DNA of 64,000 nucleotides, from NCBI RefSeq assembly GCF_026151205.1, contig NC_087073.1, positions 17,441,837 through 17,505,836 on the forward strand, given 5' to 3'. Numbering within the stretch: the stretch's first letter is position 1; every line of letters begins with the position of its first letter. Under the pieces are notes generated by a model that saw only the letters and a program-made list of their open reading frames with translations, was not told the DNA's origin and ran no database searches. Position numbers and translations under genes: made by a program. Below are positions 12,501 through 64,000 of the stretch, one piece after another. The DNA comes from Bolinopsis microptera. Taxonomy: Eukaryota > Ctenophora > Tentaculata > Lobata > Bolinopsidae.

Positions 12501-15500
12501 ATCATCTTGCATTTTCCATTTGTCAGAAGAAGTCCAACTAATTTGACCACTGTACCCCATCCTACGACAAATAGCATTGGCAGAGTTGTTGCTGAAATCG
12601 TCGTTACAAACTGTTCCCTCATTGACTATCAGTAATCCTCGTACTCCCACACCAACGTCTCTACCTTTCCAATCTATCAGACTAAAATCTGCATCAGGTG
12701 TCGTTACTGAAAGTGTTACAAATCTTGTTACATAATACTTCAAGTTTGCCATTACGGCTACCAGATCGATACAGCAATATAACGAATATACTTGTTTGGT
12801 ATAACTCTTCCTACTTATAGCCATCTCCGTACAACATACAAATTTTCAATTGTGTAACACTATAATTCTTCAGAAATATTTTTTTAAAACGTCCTCTTAT
12901 GGGAGTACCTATAACTGTTTATCCATACTAACAGTTTACTTCTACTTACATATACACTTTGGCTCAGTCACAAAATAGAACTGCGTATATTGATGACATG
13001 TGATTTCACTGTCCCCAAATTGATGGTATCCATCCTCACATCGGAGAATAACCTTTGTTCCATTGAGTACTGGAAAGTCATTGCTTGCCACAATGTTGCT
13101 CCATTTAGCATCTAGTCCAGTGCATTTTTGAACATCAGTTCCTGAACAAGTTTTGATCAATGAAAGTCTTGACATCAATAATTGTCATATTGACTCGAAT
13201 CTCTATATAAATTTGACCTTCATGTTTTTTACCTAAGTAATATGAGTCTGATGCTGTATGGGTAATTGGGAAATAGATTGCATTTGCTTCTCTTCCGTAA
13301 TATGTAGCCCATGTGGTACTATATGCTGGATTATCGCATATTTCTGAGGATGCAGCGACTTCCAAAACTATATTTTCATTGCAGTATACTTTCATTGTTT
13401 TGCCACGCCTACTGATCATCCAGGTCCTTTGTTGGTCTGCAGGCAAACTTACTGGGAAACTGGTGTAGTATTGCATACACTCCCCTAGCAGGTACTTAAC
13501 CGAGTAAGTGGATACAAACCAGATATAGAATGATCCAGCTTGGTATAGGTCTGTATCATAAAACCATATCTTGATGTTTTGTCTATTTCCCACAGAACTA
13601 CTAAAATTAGTTTTCATATGCAGATACAAAGTCTCCAAGTTAGCACTGAGGAATGTTTCTAGTATCACGGGATTCCAGGTATCATACTCTGAAATATAGA
13701 TTATTAATAACTTTCAAAGCTCTCACAGAAAGTCTGTAATCATTCATTCGATTTTATCTTTGAACGTACAGTTTCGCTGTACTAAAATAAAATTCCCTTC
13801 GATATTGTAAATACTTTAATAAGAAGCCCAATGCGTATTTTTCTTTTTAGCGACCTAAACTATTAAAAGGAAAGGATAGTCAATAAAGTTTCAAATTGTA
13901 TATATATACTTATGTATTATAAGTATATAAAATATAGATGAACCGTGCCAGATAATTTATTCGATAAATTTCTTATTCCGACAGAATCCACTAATCTAAT
14001 TTTCAGTAATCAACTCACCAACTCCCTGGCACTGAAGAAATACATCTTTACTGTGATCACAGTTGTGAGACCATGAATAAGAGCATGAGCTCCATTCACC
14101 ACTGTTACAAGACACATCATCCATAGCAATCAGACTAAAATCTGCATCAGGTGTCGTTATTGAAAGTGTTACAAATCCTGTTACATAATACTTCAAGTCT
14201 GCAACTGATAACGTTACAATTAATTAATGTTACTCTTGCTGAAACTTAATTAGATTTTTGTCATAATCGATTAATGAACTTATATGATTAAATATTAAGT
14301 TTTATGTTTGATAGTCCCTCCACTATACAATAGTACAATGTACTTTAATACTCTGTGCCATTTTCTAAGGCAAATCACCGGACAAAACATCTCTAAACAT
14401 CACTAAACAACAAATCACTGGACTAAAAACCACCGGACAATAAATTGCTGGACAACACATCACAGTGGTACTATGATCTCAGACCATGCATTTTGTGCAT
14501 TCATAGAGCATCTTCATCTGTTCATTACGCTGATTCCGGGAAGCATTCTTAGGCGAGCATCAGGGGCTCAATTATGGGCTGTCATTCATAAACTGTCTCC
14601 TCATATTCAATTTCTTATCTCTAAAATGTAAAATTGGTATAACTCACCGTATACATAAAGGTGGACTTCAAAATCCTCCTTGTCTGATTCAGTGTTTTGA
14701 AGTGAGGACACAGTACAAGTGTACATTTTATTAGAAGTGACAGCTGTTGATTTGACAGTCAAAGTTCCTGTTTGACTGTTGGAGACAGAATCATAGGATC
14801 CTGAACTTGGCACATAGTTGTCATCACCATCCTCAAATCCAGTCCATTCAATGGACATTTCCTCGGTTATTCCTTTAATTTTGCAAGTGAGTGATGTTTC
14901 TGTGTTAATGAGTACTCCCTTGCTTGATATCTCTGTGGCTGAGCAGGGAGGAATATCAGATATATGTGGATGTAAACTTCATTTATCGTAGTTCTTAATT
15001 GGTATTTATAATGGTCAGACTAAAAACTCACCATAGACGTTGAGTGACACAAGCGTCTCAGAGGGTTTCGACAATGGGTTCCGTCCAGATGTAACCACAC
15101 AAGTGTACTCCGTATCCTCTTGTGGGTTGATAACTGTCAGGGTGGAGATCTGAGTATAACCGATCAGTTCCCCTTCAGTTGATCCGTCTACTGTTTGGTT
15201 TCCCTTGGTCCAACTCACTGTAGCTTTTGCTTCTAATCCCGTGACTTTACAGGAGAGAACTGTTTCTTTACCGTTGTAAGCGTCTTTGTGTGTCGGTGTT
15301 ACATCTACAAATTAATGCAAATTAGACTTTGTTCACATCGAAACATGGCTTTGGCTACTACTACTAAAAATAGTATAATTTTGAAGATTTGAATCGTTCG
15401 ATCCCTCTTCTATTAACTGTTGAAAAAAGTTAAGAAAGATAAAATATTGTGGAATATTATACCAGGACCGCACGTGAGGAAGATATGTTCGCCGGGGGTA

Positions 15501-17697
15501 CACCAGGTTGATTTTTCGTAGCGACAGGAACTCCAATACGTATTTATGCATTTAACACGTACTATGTTAAAATTACGCCCTATGCCTGGCCATAAATAAC
15601 CAAAATTCCAGCTCACTCCCTCGTGATGTAGTCCCATTACTCTACAAATAGCGGCAGCGGCATCGTCAGAGAAAAAAGGAGCACAGACTGTGTTACCATT
15701 TGCTAAAAGCAATCCATTCTCTTCACCTTGAGTAACAGTAATAGTGTTACCTTCTCTGTCCACGAGTCTGAATACCGGATCTGCAAGTATGTTGCGTTAA
15801 TGATAAATGGCTGTATTGTATATGAATCATAAATAATTACAACTAAAATAACCTAGATAATTAGGACCACTTTTTGGTAGAAAAAAATTCAGCTCTCTTT
15901 GCTCGGGGTTGTAGGGTTATCAGGGAAATGATTAATAGACACAAAAATGGAGCACTGAAGGACTTAACAGCAATTATAGCAGTGGATGTTCACGACAAGA
16001 AACAAAACTCATCAATATATATATAACCTTTCAATCTTTTTTTAATAATGGTCCTTATAATGGTGCTTGAATTATTCCATCTTTTATGCAGGGACTAATA
16101 ATATAATAATACATTCACTACTAGTTAGGCCTTCACACCCCCACACCCAAGTGCATTATCATCCTTTTGTGAATTACTCATTTGCAGCTTTTCTTAATGA
16201 CTTGATTTCTTGGAGTACTAATCATATTTTTATTAAGTACCGATGACGAACGTAATTATTCTCCCAATGTTATAAAATTTGTATCGGAAGTGTAACACTC
16301 ATTCGTTGTCTGATTGCGGGAATATTGATTCATGATGTTGGATAAATAAGTTTCGTTTGCTCTGAATAAAATCATAATAGCTCCTAATACATATTCGTTG
16401 AGCACTTTGCAACATAGGAAACACTCACATTTTTACAGAATTTCGTATAATGCAGTGCAGACAAAATTAATTCTGCAAAACGACTGCTGATGAGTCTAAA
16501 CAAAACAAATACATATATAGTAAAGAAGATATAATTATAAAGGCTGACGGTCGTGCTTGCCAGCATTGTGATTACCAATTTGTCCCTGGCAGCTGAGGAA
16601 GACATCTTCGTTATGACCACAATTGTGTGATGTTGTGTAGGTACAGGAACTCCAATACGTTCCTCTGCATATAACATTATCAAGTCCTATGTTGTAATTA
16701 TTCTGCACGCTCCAAAGGTTTCCAGAGTTCCAGCTCCCTGTCTCAGAGAATCCCATTTTTATGCAAATCGCAGCAGCGGAATTGTAAGAGAAAAAATCAT
16801 CACACACTGTTCCACCATTTGCCAAAAGCAATCCACTCTCTCCACCTCGCACAATAGTGTTACCCCAATGATCCACAAGTCTGAATACCACTGCAAATAC
16901 GTAATGTTAATAAAATACGTAGACACACCGTACGAATGTATATATATATATCTTATAGATAGACCCTTAATACGATCAATCGTGTTCAATTCTAAATGAT
17001 ATACAGCTCAAATTGCAAAGAGCGGTAGTGCACGAGATGTCTACCTTATCGGACGTTATTTGAAATTTCGTGAAGTGTGAACAGAGTAACAGACATAATT
17101 TTGAAAAATGAACGCTTTAAGTTAAGGGGCCATCTACTACAACAAGTTCGCAAAAATTTAAACGGACATTAATTTTAAAATGAACGGACATTAAAAGATT
17201 TAGTGTCCAATTAATGTAATTTTATGAACATGTTTTGTAATTCGGGTTCGAAGCTCTAGTTGCTGAGCATATATTTTGACCGTTTAAATTTAGTAGATAT
17301 TATTCAGAATGTGGAACAGAGTTGATATTTAAAATCCCTAAGTCATTCAGGAATTGAATTTCGATGATGTGATCTACCCTGTTAACAACAGCAGTAGCTA
17401 CTGACTACTCAATATATCGTGGTACTACGATTTGATAATGAGGTCCGCACTCATACTGCATGCGAATAAGTTTGCTCTAACCAAAGCCCTCGATCTTGTT
17501 TACGGTCAATATTTAAAACAAATATTTTACGAGTATCATCTGTTAAAAATAAAACAGCTGCACACGAAGCCCGCATAATAAATTGCTCATTATACACGCT
17601 TATGTATAGTTGTCATGCTATCGCTATAACCCTTACTAAAGTTCTTACCTTCGGCAGCAATTCCGTGTACGAGGAGAACCACTAAAAATATTTTCAT
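52..17697 (-). CDS. Gene 1: SRCR/Ig/jelly-roll/sushi/CUB mosaic ectodomain protein (3' end beyond left edge)
   Basis: A multi-exon gene read from 17,697 downward. Protein order of intact exons: signal peptide (17649-17697), SRCR (16576-16890), SRCR (15463-15780), Ig (15032-15304), Ig (14648-14938), jelly-roll-like (13233-13688), sushi (12950-13141), SRCR (12383-12706), jelly-roll-like (11626-12078), CUB (8006-8199 plus 7428-7590), mini-exon (5800-5847), Ig-A (5316-5654), Ig-B (4788-5087), Ig-A (4299-4637), then the ten-unit Ig array (3652-3942 down to 52-342). Every module begins with two bases of a split codon and ends with one, so any module can join any other in frame. No transmembrane segment or stop is seen before the window edge. 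The domains are typical of secreted or cell-surface recognition proteins. Treating it as one gene rather than several is inference from strand, phase and the single signal peptide. Confidence 0.7.
3652..3942 (-). CDS. Diverged tenth Ig-domain exon with GC donor
   Basis: This is the unit farthest upstream in transcript order. It is 291 bp like the others but more diverged, for example FESVNKE at the start and SGFLPD in place of SGSLPD. Its 5' splice site reads G|GCATGT on the minus strand (donor bases at 3651-3650) where every other unit has G|GTATGT, so it would use a GC-AG intron. The Ig cysteines and tryptophan are intact. It probably represents the older edge of the array. Confidence 0.75.
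4299..4637 (-). CDS. Ig-A type domain exon (distal copy)
   Basis: A 339-bp exon, phase 1-1, acceptor ACATTTCAG and donor G|GTAAGC. It encodes an Ig fold with Cys in TLTCNIGG, Trp in VTWKDN and the second Cys in VTYKCSV. It is nearly identical to the exon at 5316-5654, so the two arose by duplication of an Ig-A plus Ig-B block. The 356-bp intron that follows (3943-4298) holds near 4050-4100 a relic of the start of another Ig-B exon, seen from its similarity to the 5080-5110 boundary. Confidence 0.8.
4788..5087 (-). CDS. Ig-B type domain exon
   Basis: A 300-bp exon, phase 1-1, acceptor AATTTTAG and donor TTCA|GTAAAT. It encodes an Ig fold with Cys in TISCTVTG, Trp in VKWTTS and the second Cys in VTYSCVF. 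It lies between two Ig-A exons. A second, damaged copy is at 10147-10429, a 48-bp remnant survives as an open mini-exon at 5800-5847, and a 5' relic lies near 4050-4100. Confidence 0.8.
5316..5654 (-). CDS. Ig-A type domain exon (proximal copy)
   Basis: A 339-bp exon, phase 1-1, with the same acceptor context as 4299-4637 and donor G|GTGAGC. It encodes the same Ig fold (Cys in TLTCSIGG, Trp in VTWKDN, Cys in VTYKCSV). Codon joins with its neighbours give no stop, and it differs from the distal copy at only a few residues. Confidence 0.8.
5800..5847 (-). CDS. 48-bp in-frame mini-exon derived from the tail of an Ig-B exon
   Basis: The bases encode [15 protein letters not shown], matching the last residues of the Ig-B exon ([12 protein letters not shown]). 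A good acceptor (TTCATTTTCAG) lies directly upstream and a donor (A|GTAAGTATA) directly downstream, giving phase 1-1. The rest of the Ig-B domain is absent. It is either a genuine short linker exon made by truncation or a relic that happens to keep usable splice sites. Confidence 0.45.
5848..7427. other. Intronic stretch without recognisable gene
   Basis: Lies between the CUB exons and the Ig mini-exon of gene 1. It contains a short tandem run of GAATTGGC/GCATTGGC near 6430-6475, a G-run at about 6929-6939 and a palindromic MITE at 7003-7122. I see no supported exon. Confidence 0.6.
7003..7122. mobile_element. Short palindromic MITE with TA duplication
   Basis: The ends are inverted copies of CCTTATCGGAC, flanked on both sides by TA. 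The interior is about 100 bp and non-coding. The same terminal motif appears at about 17,044-17,056 (TACCTTATCGGAC) and, inverted, at 41,949-41,959 (CCGATAAGGTA), suggesting a dispersed family. TA duplication is typical of Tc1/mariner-type elements. Confidence 0.5.
7428..8199 (-). CDS. CUB domain, two exons
   Basis: Exon 8006-8199 (194 bp, starts phase 1, ends phase 0) joins exon 7428-7590 (163 bp, starts phase 0, ends phase 1). The join reads YDILE-IRDG, a classic CUB core. All four CUB cysteines are present (AGCSW, NINCIT, PTCRY, WFCG), as are the [10 protein letters not shown] and GFFARV strands near the end. The acceptors are CTCTCCAG and CTAAATCCAG; the donors are GAG|GTTGGT and CG|GTGAGT. 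The domain as a whole is phase 1-1 like its neighbours. CUB domains are extracellular protein- or carbohydrate-binding beta-sandwiches. Confidence 0.85.
7907..7976. repeat. 16-bp tandem repeat, about 4 copies
   Basis: Units of GAGTCATGTGAAAGGT, the first copies slightly diverged, lie just downstream of the first CUB exon inside its intron. Confidence 0.8.
8355..8780. repeat. 7-bp minisatellite (CCCAGTT)n, about 61 copies
   Basis: A nearly perfect array of CCCAGTT (GGGAACT on the coding strand) with about four single-base variants. Its 7-bp unit leaves several frames open on both strands, but the predicted peptides are simple periodic strings and it lies in an intron of gene 1, so it is not coding. 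Confidence 0.95.
8925..9237 (-). pseudogene. Decayed Ig-A exon
   Basis: The minus strand retains pieces of the Ig-A exon: VTSVTKS at the start, a WMDPDG segment, [13 protein letters not shown], and a tail with TNSN-like decay. At least two frameshifts and in-frame stops break it. It is flanked by the remains of the Ig-A/Ig-B block. Confidence 0.65.
9238..10146. other. Intronic stretch
   Basis: Apart from the tRNA-like fragment at 9702-9790 I see no supported exon or repeat here. Confidence 0.5.
9702..9790 (+). mobile_element. tRNA-like (SINE-type) fragment
   Basis: The sequence AGGTAGCGCAGTTGGTTAG at about 9709-9727 is a near-perfect tRNA A-box region, as in tRNA-derived SINE heads. No clean B box follows, and no cloverleaf can be drawn, so it is not a functional tRNA. 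It could also be chance or an old tRNA pseudogene. Confidence 0.35.
10147..10429 (-). pseudogene. Ig-B exon with 3' frame damage
   Basis: A 283-bp copy of the Ig-B exon. The acceptor (TTGATTTCAG), the Ig cysteines ([15 protein letters not shown]) and the Trp (VKWTTS) are intact, but the last quarter is shortened and shifted. The natural donor (CTCAA|GTAAGT) now leaves phase 2 rather than phase 1, so joining the next module would break the frame, and reading through hits TAA at once. It could still be used as a terminal exon. Confidence 0.6.
10540..10790 (-). pseudogene. Second decayed Ig-A exon
   Basis: Fragments resemble the decayed Ig-A copy at 8925-9237 (for example the DAGEYAYC-like tail and the [11 protein letters not shown]-like middle), with several stops and indels. 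Together with 10147-10429 it forms an old Ig-A/Ig-B block. Confidence 0.5.
10791..11479. other. Intronic stretch
   Basis: No supported exon. Short open frames on the minus strand here have no recognisable domain or splice context. Confidence 0.5.
11480..11505 (-). pseudogene. Relic of the sushi exon start ending in TAG
   Basis: The acceptor and first codons match the sushi exon at 12950-13141 (GA|GCT GAA GTT against GA|ACT GAT GTT), and the upstream intron is also alike. An in-frame TAG follows after eight codons (11482-11480) and the rest of the sushi domain is missing. If spliced in, it would end the protein. Confidence 0.5.
11626..12078 (-). CDS. Jelly-roll-like ectodomain exon, downstream copy
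   Basis: A 453-bp exon (151 codons), phase 1-1, acceptor TATTTCAG and donor G|GTAACA. The protein starts [12 protein letters not shown] and ends TASDSYYIG. In between are beta-strand-like segments ([42 protein letters not shown]) and three cysteines. I have seen similar unnamed domains in invertebrate ectodomain proteins beside sushi and SRCR domains, but I cannot name the family, and jelly-roll is only a guess from the strand pattern. It is about 90% alike to the exon at 13233-13688. Confidence 0.75.
12383..12706 (-). CDS. SRCR domain exon (third)
   Basis: A 324-bp exon, phase 1-1, acceptor CACTTTCAG and donor A|GTGAGT. Scavenger receptor cysteine-rich signatures: [55 protein letters not shown]. 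Seven cysteines are present, the six of a group A SRCR plus one. The domain binds protein or microbial ligands in known receptors. Confidence 0.85.
12950..13141 (-). CDS. Sushi (CCP) domain exon
   Basis: A 192-bp exon (64 codons), phase 1-1, acceptor TTGTTCAG and donor T|GTAAGT. It encodes one complement control protein module with cysteines at [21 protein letters not shown] and EPKC, and the typical Gly-Tyr and Trp positions, although the usual C-terminal Trp is replaced by YFVTE. Confidence 0.8.
13233..13688 (-). CDS. Jelly-roll-like ectodomain exon, upstream copy
   Basis: A 456-bp exon (152 codons), phase 1-1, acceptor TATTTCAG and donor G|GTAAAA. It starts [12 protein letters not shown] and ends TASDSYYLG. 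It is the paralogue of 11626-12078, part of a roughly 2-kb SRCR plus jelly-roll plus sushi block duplication. Confidence 0.75.
14019..14159 (-). pseudogene. SRCR exon killed by internal deletion and acceptor loss
   Basis: Compared with the intact exon at 12383-12706, about 183 bp (61 codons) are missing between DADFSLI and AMDDV, which removes the first two cysteines. The acceptor CTTTCAG has become CTTTCAA (change at 14160). The donor is still G|GTGAGT. The exon is probably skipped. Confidence 0.8.
14370..14465. repeat. Imperfect ~20-bp tandem repeat
   Basis: Four or five diverged units of the type CAAATCACCGGACAAAACAT lie in the intron upstream of the dead SRCR exon. Confidence 0.6.
14648..14938 (-). 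CDS. Ig-domain exon
   Basis: A 291-bp exon, phase 1-1, acceptor CCTGCTCAG and donor G|GTGAGT. Ig fold with Cys in TSLTCKIKG, Trp in SIEWTG and the second Cys in KMYTCTVS; it ends HLYVYG. It has the same length as the array units but is clearly diverged from them. Confidence 0.8.
15032..15304 (-). CDS. Ig-domain exon
   Basis: A 273-bp exon, phase 1-1, acceptor AATTTGTAG and donor G|GTGAGT. Ig fold with Cys in TVLSCKVTG, Trp in TVSWTKG and the second Cys in [10 protein letters not shown]; it ends SLNVYG, as the array units do. It may be a distant relative of the array founder. Confidence 0.8.
15463..15780 (-). CDS. SRCR domain exon (second)
   Basis: A 318-bp exon, phase 1-1, acceptor ACTTGCAG and donor G|GTATAA. 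Begins [15 protein letters not shown] signatures [33 protein letters not shown], and IFLTC at the end. Six cysteines fit group A. It is closest to the SRCR at 16576-16890. Confidence 0.85.
15781..16575. other. Intron between the two N-terminal SRCR exons
   Basis: 795 bp, AT-rich. No exon or mobile element is recognised. Confidence 0.6.
16576..16890 (-). CDS. SRCR domain exon (first)
   Basis: A 315-bp exon, phase 1-1, acceptor TATTTGCAG and donor G|GTAATC. Begins [10 protein letters not shown]; signatures [49 protein letters not shown]. Six cysteines. It follows the signal peptide exon in the transcript. Confidence 0.85.
17649..17697 (-). CDS. Start codon and signal peptide exon of gene 1
   Basis: The minus strand reads ATG at 17697-17695 followed by [16 protein letters not shown], a short hydrophobic signal peptide with a likely cut after Ala-Ala. 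The donor is G|GTAAGA, phase 1, which fits the first SRCR exon. It is the only signal-peptide start I found upstream of the module chain. Confidence 0.7.
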
Positions 17698-19731
17698 CTA
17701 GCCGGTAATTTACATTTTTATAACATTCTTCAGGACACTGTACAGGATTTATCGAGATTTTTATTAATAATATATAAAACCGAAGCTAACAGTAAACAAT
17801 TGGCAATTTAAAAACAACCATAGTCTAGCTTAAATATATGTTATATGTGTAATGTAAATCGCCAAGAGTTGACACACATATTATTGTCTCCGACTTTTCA
17901 AATTGTGATGTGAGTATTGAGCAATGACTATTGAGTAATATTAATTCACTGCAAAACACTATTAGTGTAATCTGCACATATTTTTTGTGAAACTTGATCA
18001 TTATATTCTGTAACCAAACTTTTGAGGGGGTCATAGACTGGAGCCTGTGGGGCAGCCCATATTTGTTCAAAAAGTGACATTTCCAAATTGGCCAAAACAA
18101 TATGACCATATTTGGACAAACGCACCAAATTTAAAAGCCTTCAACCCATGCAAATAAGCAAATTACGAAATAACAAATTAGTAAAAAAATGATATGCAGA
18201 ATACAGGATCTTAACAAAATCAAGTCGTCCGATTTTTCTTCCTAGAAAAAAATGAGCTCAGATCTAAATTAAGTAATGTAATGCTTAACACGTAGCCAAT
18301 AATTACTGGCAGCGGACCTACACCGATATATCGTGAGCAATAAGCTGCCCTTATTAAAGATTAAGTTACTTAATACTGAACAATCACTCTTATGGCGCAT
18401 ATTTTCTCGATTTGCACACTTACCCTTTAGTTCCATACAGTGAACAAATTTGCACACTTTTATTTGCGAAATAAAATTATACGGGTAATTTATACGACCT
18501 GTTCCATTGGCAAATAATTTGCACGCAGTAATAGATCATACGCGCGTATTGGTGGTGTCGGATAGGATCAGGACTGCGGCCACTCGAGTTTTAATTAGGA
18601 TACACAAACACAAACAGAAACTTGGGTGCGGGACAACAAAATGCAATTATAATATCGATTACGACCGCAGCGAGTATATTATTTGAGTGAGAAAAATTGA
18701 ATACGTGAGCACGTTTACGATTTTTTTAGCTCAATTAATTTAGTGAGAAAATCGGACATATTTTTTTAGCGTATTAATATACGTAGTGAAAAATTTGCCA
18801 TGGAACTAGAGGGTAAGCTATGTTTATTGAATAAATATAATTAATGTTGTTTCCTGGTAAACATCAAGAGGGCCAATATTTTTTACCGGTATAAAAATTC
18901 ACTAGAATCCAAGAAATAGTCCCAAACGTCTTCTACAGTATTATATGATAAAAGAGGCCGACCTTAAAAAGATTGTTTGCATTTGTTTCCTCATGGATGA
19001 ACTGCAGGAGGCAAGAGGAGGCTATTGACATTGTTCTCTTGAGGAAGGGGCTGTCATTTTAGCAGTCTGGAGAAGGGTACCAGCATGAGTGCCTGGAGTC
19101 AGGAATGCCGGTAGTCAATTGAATTCCGGAACATTTCTGGGGGTAATACATTACCCCCAGGAGAAAGCATCTGTTTATCAAAATTGTCCACAGGAGAAGG
19201 AAACGGGTCACTGGAGAAGGAGACTGTTGCTTTACATTACATGTTTGACATCGTCAATGAATCGTCAATGAATTTGTAAAAAACTTAGTTTGAGGTCCCT
19301 ATGTGAACGTATTATTTTGTTCCTTTTTCTCCAGCCTTGCCCTTGCAACGTGTGGACCTCTGGTGCAAGCTCTGACAGACAATACGAAACTTTAATCCGA
19401 CCCGAACCCTAATTATGATTCATTCCGACACTCAGGCATCTGCCAAAAGTAAAACTATAACCTTAAAGACAAATTTTACTTATTTTCTGTATTTTGTTTG
19501 AAATATTGTTGGTTACACAACAAGTTGATAACGCTTATATCCGATGGGGATAAGTAAAATTAATCAATTTTTGCATTTGGATGTGTAAAATAATAGGCAC
19601 TGCATTATTAGGTTTATTGATAATGATACAATTTAAAAAAGCATCTGATTTTAGTTCATACAAAAGGATTGAAAACAATGTGTCTGCCATGTGATTTTAA
19701 AGTCCAACAGACCAACAATAAGAATCACAAG
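17698..19731. other. Intergenic stretch: gene 1 upstream region and alpha-tubulin 3' UTR
   Basis: Both flanking genes are on the minus strand, so this holds the gene 1 promoter and the tubulin 3' end. An AATAAA on the minus strand lies at 19618-19613. No other gene is supported. Confidence 0.5.
19613..19618 (-). promoter_or_regulatory. Poly(A) signal of alpha-tubulin
   Basis: AATAAA on the minus strand, about 115 bases past the tubulin stop codon. Confidence 0.6.
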
Positions 19732-21531
<1,800 letters not shown>

Positions 21532-22432
21532 GATGAAAAGAGAAGATTAGACGTTGAGCAACGATTACAACAATCTATAAAACAATTTGAATTCTCTCAC
21601 ATGTTTCTTTTTTATCTTTATAGGTCATCTTGCCTCAAAGGGGTATCCATGACAATATTTTAAACTCGCCTCTTTGCTTGTTACTGTACGTGTAACAAGC
21701 AATTCTGTTTCTTTACATCGCCATCTCAGATCCCTTACCTACGCTTAACAATTAAACAAACTATGTGCTAGCAAGCAAAAGGACGGCAAACGGGCAGAGC
21801 TTGGTTGGTGGTTGCTTGTTACGGCTCGATAATCTCCTTTAAACGTTTGACTTGCGTGTTAGACTAATACTATCTCGATGGTTATATCGAATTTGCTTCA
21901 TCTTAGAACTGGAGCATGCGTGAAAATATACCGTTCCAGAGAAATGCATCAATTTAAATTATGATCGATTATGTTAATACTATTATTTTTATAATAAATA
22001 TCGGAAAGAAATAAAATTCGAGAAACTTTATAAATCAAGTACAGAATGATGAGATATTACATATTTAGGTTCAACATTTGCTCCGCAAAATAATGGAGCT
22101 TTCAAAAGTAGTGATAAAAACAATTGCAATAGATTCAATTGCAACTCAATAGGGTCAAATTTAAATAATCCGGGGGTCTGCGAATATAGAATCCCATTAT
22201 AAACGGGGTCAACGTCAAAAAAGGTCATTATCAGAAATACGAAAGTATCATTAATTATACAACCAATTTCATTTAAATAGTCTTTGGAAATTCCACATAC
22301 TATGGAACGTCAAGTCCCTTGTCTGTTTAAGTGGAAACCAAACAAATTTCCCTGCGTATCAAACCCAGGTATAAATAAAGGGTTAATTTGGACAGTTCAG
22401 TTAAAAATATCTGTGATAAAAGAGTCTTATCC
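21532..22432. other. Intergenic stretch between gene 2 stop and alpha-tubulin start
   Basis: Contains the tubulin 5' leader and promoter and the 3' UTR of gene 2. I cannot place a clear TATA box or poly(A) signal for gene 2. Confidence 0.5.

Positions 22433-64000
<41,568 letters not shown>

Overview
The window is animal (metazoan) genomic DNA, AT-rich, with spliced genes made of short exons. The evidence is GT-AG introns, Ig, SRCR, CUB, sushi, C-type lectin (CTLD), TIL and beta-propeller ectodomains, a standard alpha-tubulin gene and a class-A GPCR. It looks like an invertebrate; I cannot name the phylum. Every convincing gene is on the minus strand, so genes read from high to low coordinates.

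Layout, left to right. (1) 1-17,697: one mosaic ectodomain gene (gene 1). It starts with a signal peptide at 17,697 and continues SRCR-SRCR-Ig-Ig-jelly-roll-like domain-sushi-SRCR-jelly-roll-like domain-CUB-Ig-Ig-Ig. It ends inside a tandem array of ten near-identical 400-bp Ig-exon units that runs off the left edge. All intact modules have symmetric phase-1 boundaries, and several dead copies of the same modules lie between them. (2) 19,732-21,531: a complete alpha-tubulin gene, 4 coding exons, 451 aa. (3) 22,433 to beyond 64,000: one very large secreted-type gene (gene 2). It has 35 exons in the window (about 11.5 kb of coding sequence), 13 CTLDs, a TIL domain, two full YWTD-like beta-propellers and the tail of a third.

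Gene 2 contains the most striking structure. One of its CTLDs is split by a 21.4-kb intron (24,897-46,315). The two half-exons join in frame across it. The intron holds a GPCR gene, a GPCR pseudogene and several mobile elements. The largest element is an 11.4-kb foldback (25,172-36,531) with ~0.93-kb terminal inverted repeats, perfect 8-bp target duplications, nested palindromes and about 5 kb of polypyrimidine repeat. A 221-bp MITE nearby has the same termini. A 2.8-kb hAT-like foldback (42,162-44,959) and a 3.2-kb GC-rich foldback in another gene 2 intron (55,718-58,938) also have perfect 8-bp duplications. Each of these two has an empty site preserved in a paralogous copy within the window.

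Together the window shows two rapidly evolving cell-surface or secreted recognition-type genes growing by exon and segment duplication, with exon death, beside one conserved housekeeping gene. A role in immunity, self-recognition or adhesion is inferred from domain types only. Exon boundaries were read by eye from splice consensus and reading-frame continuity, with no transcript evidence.
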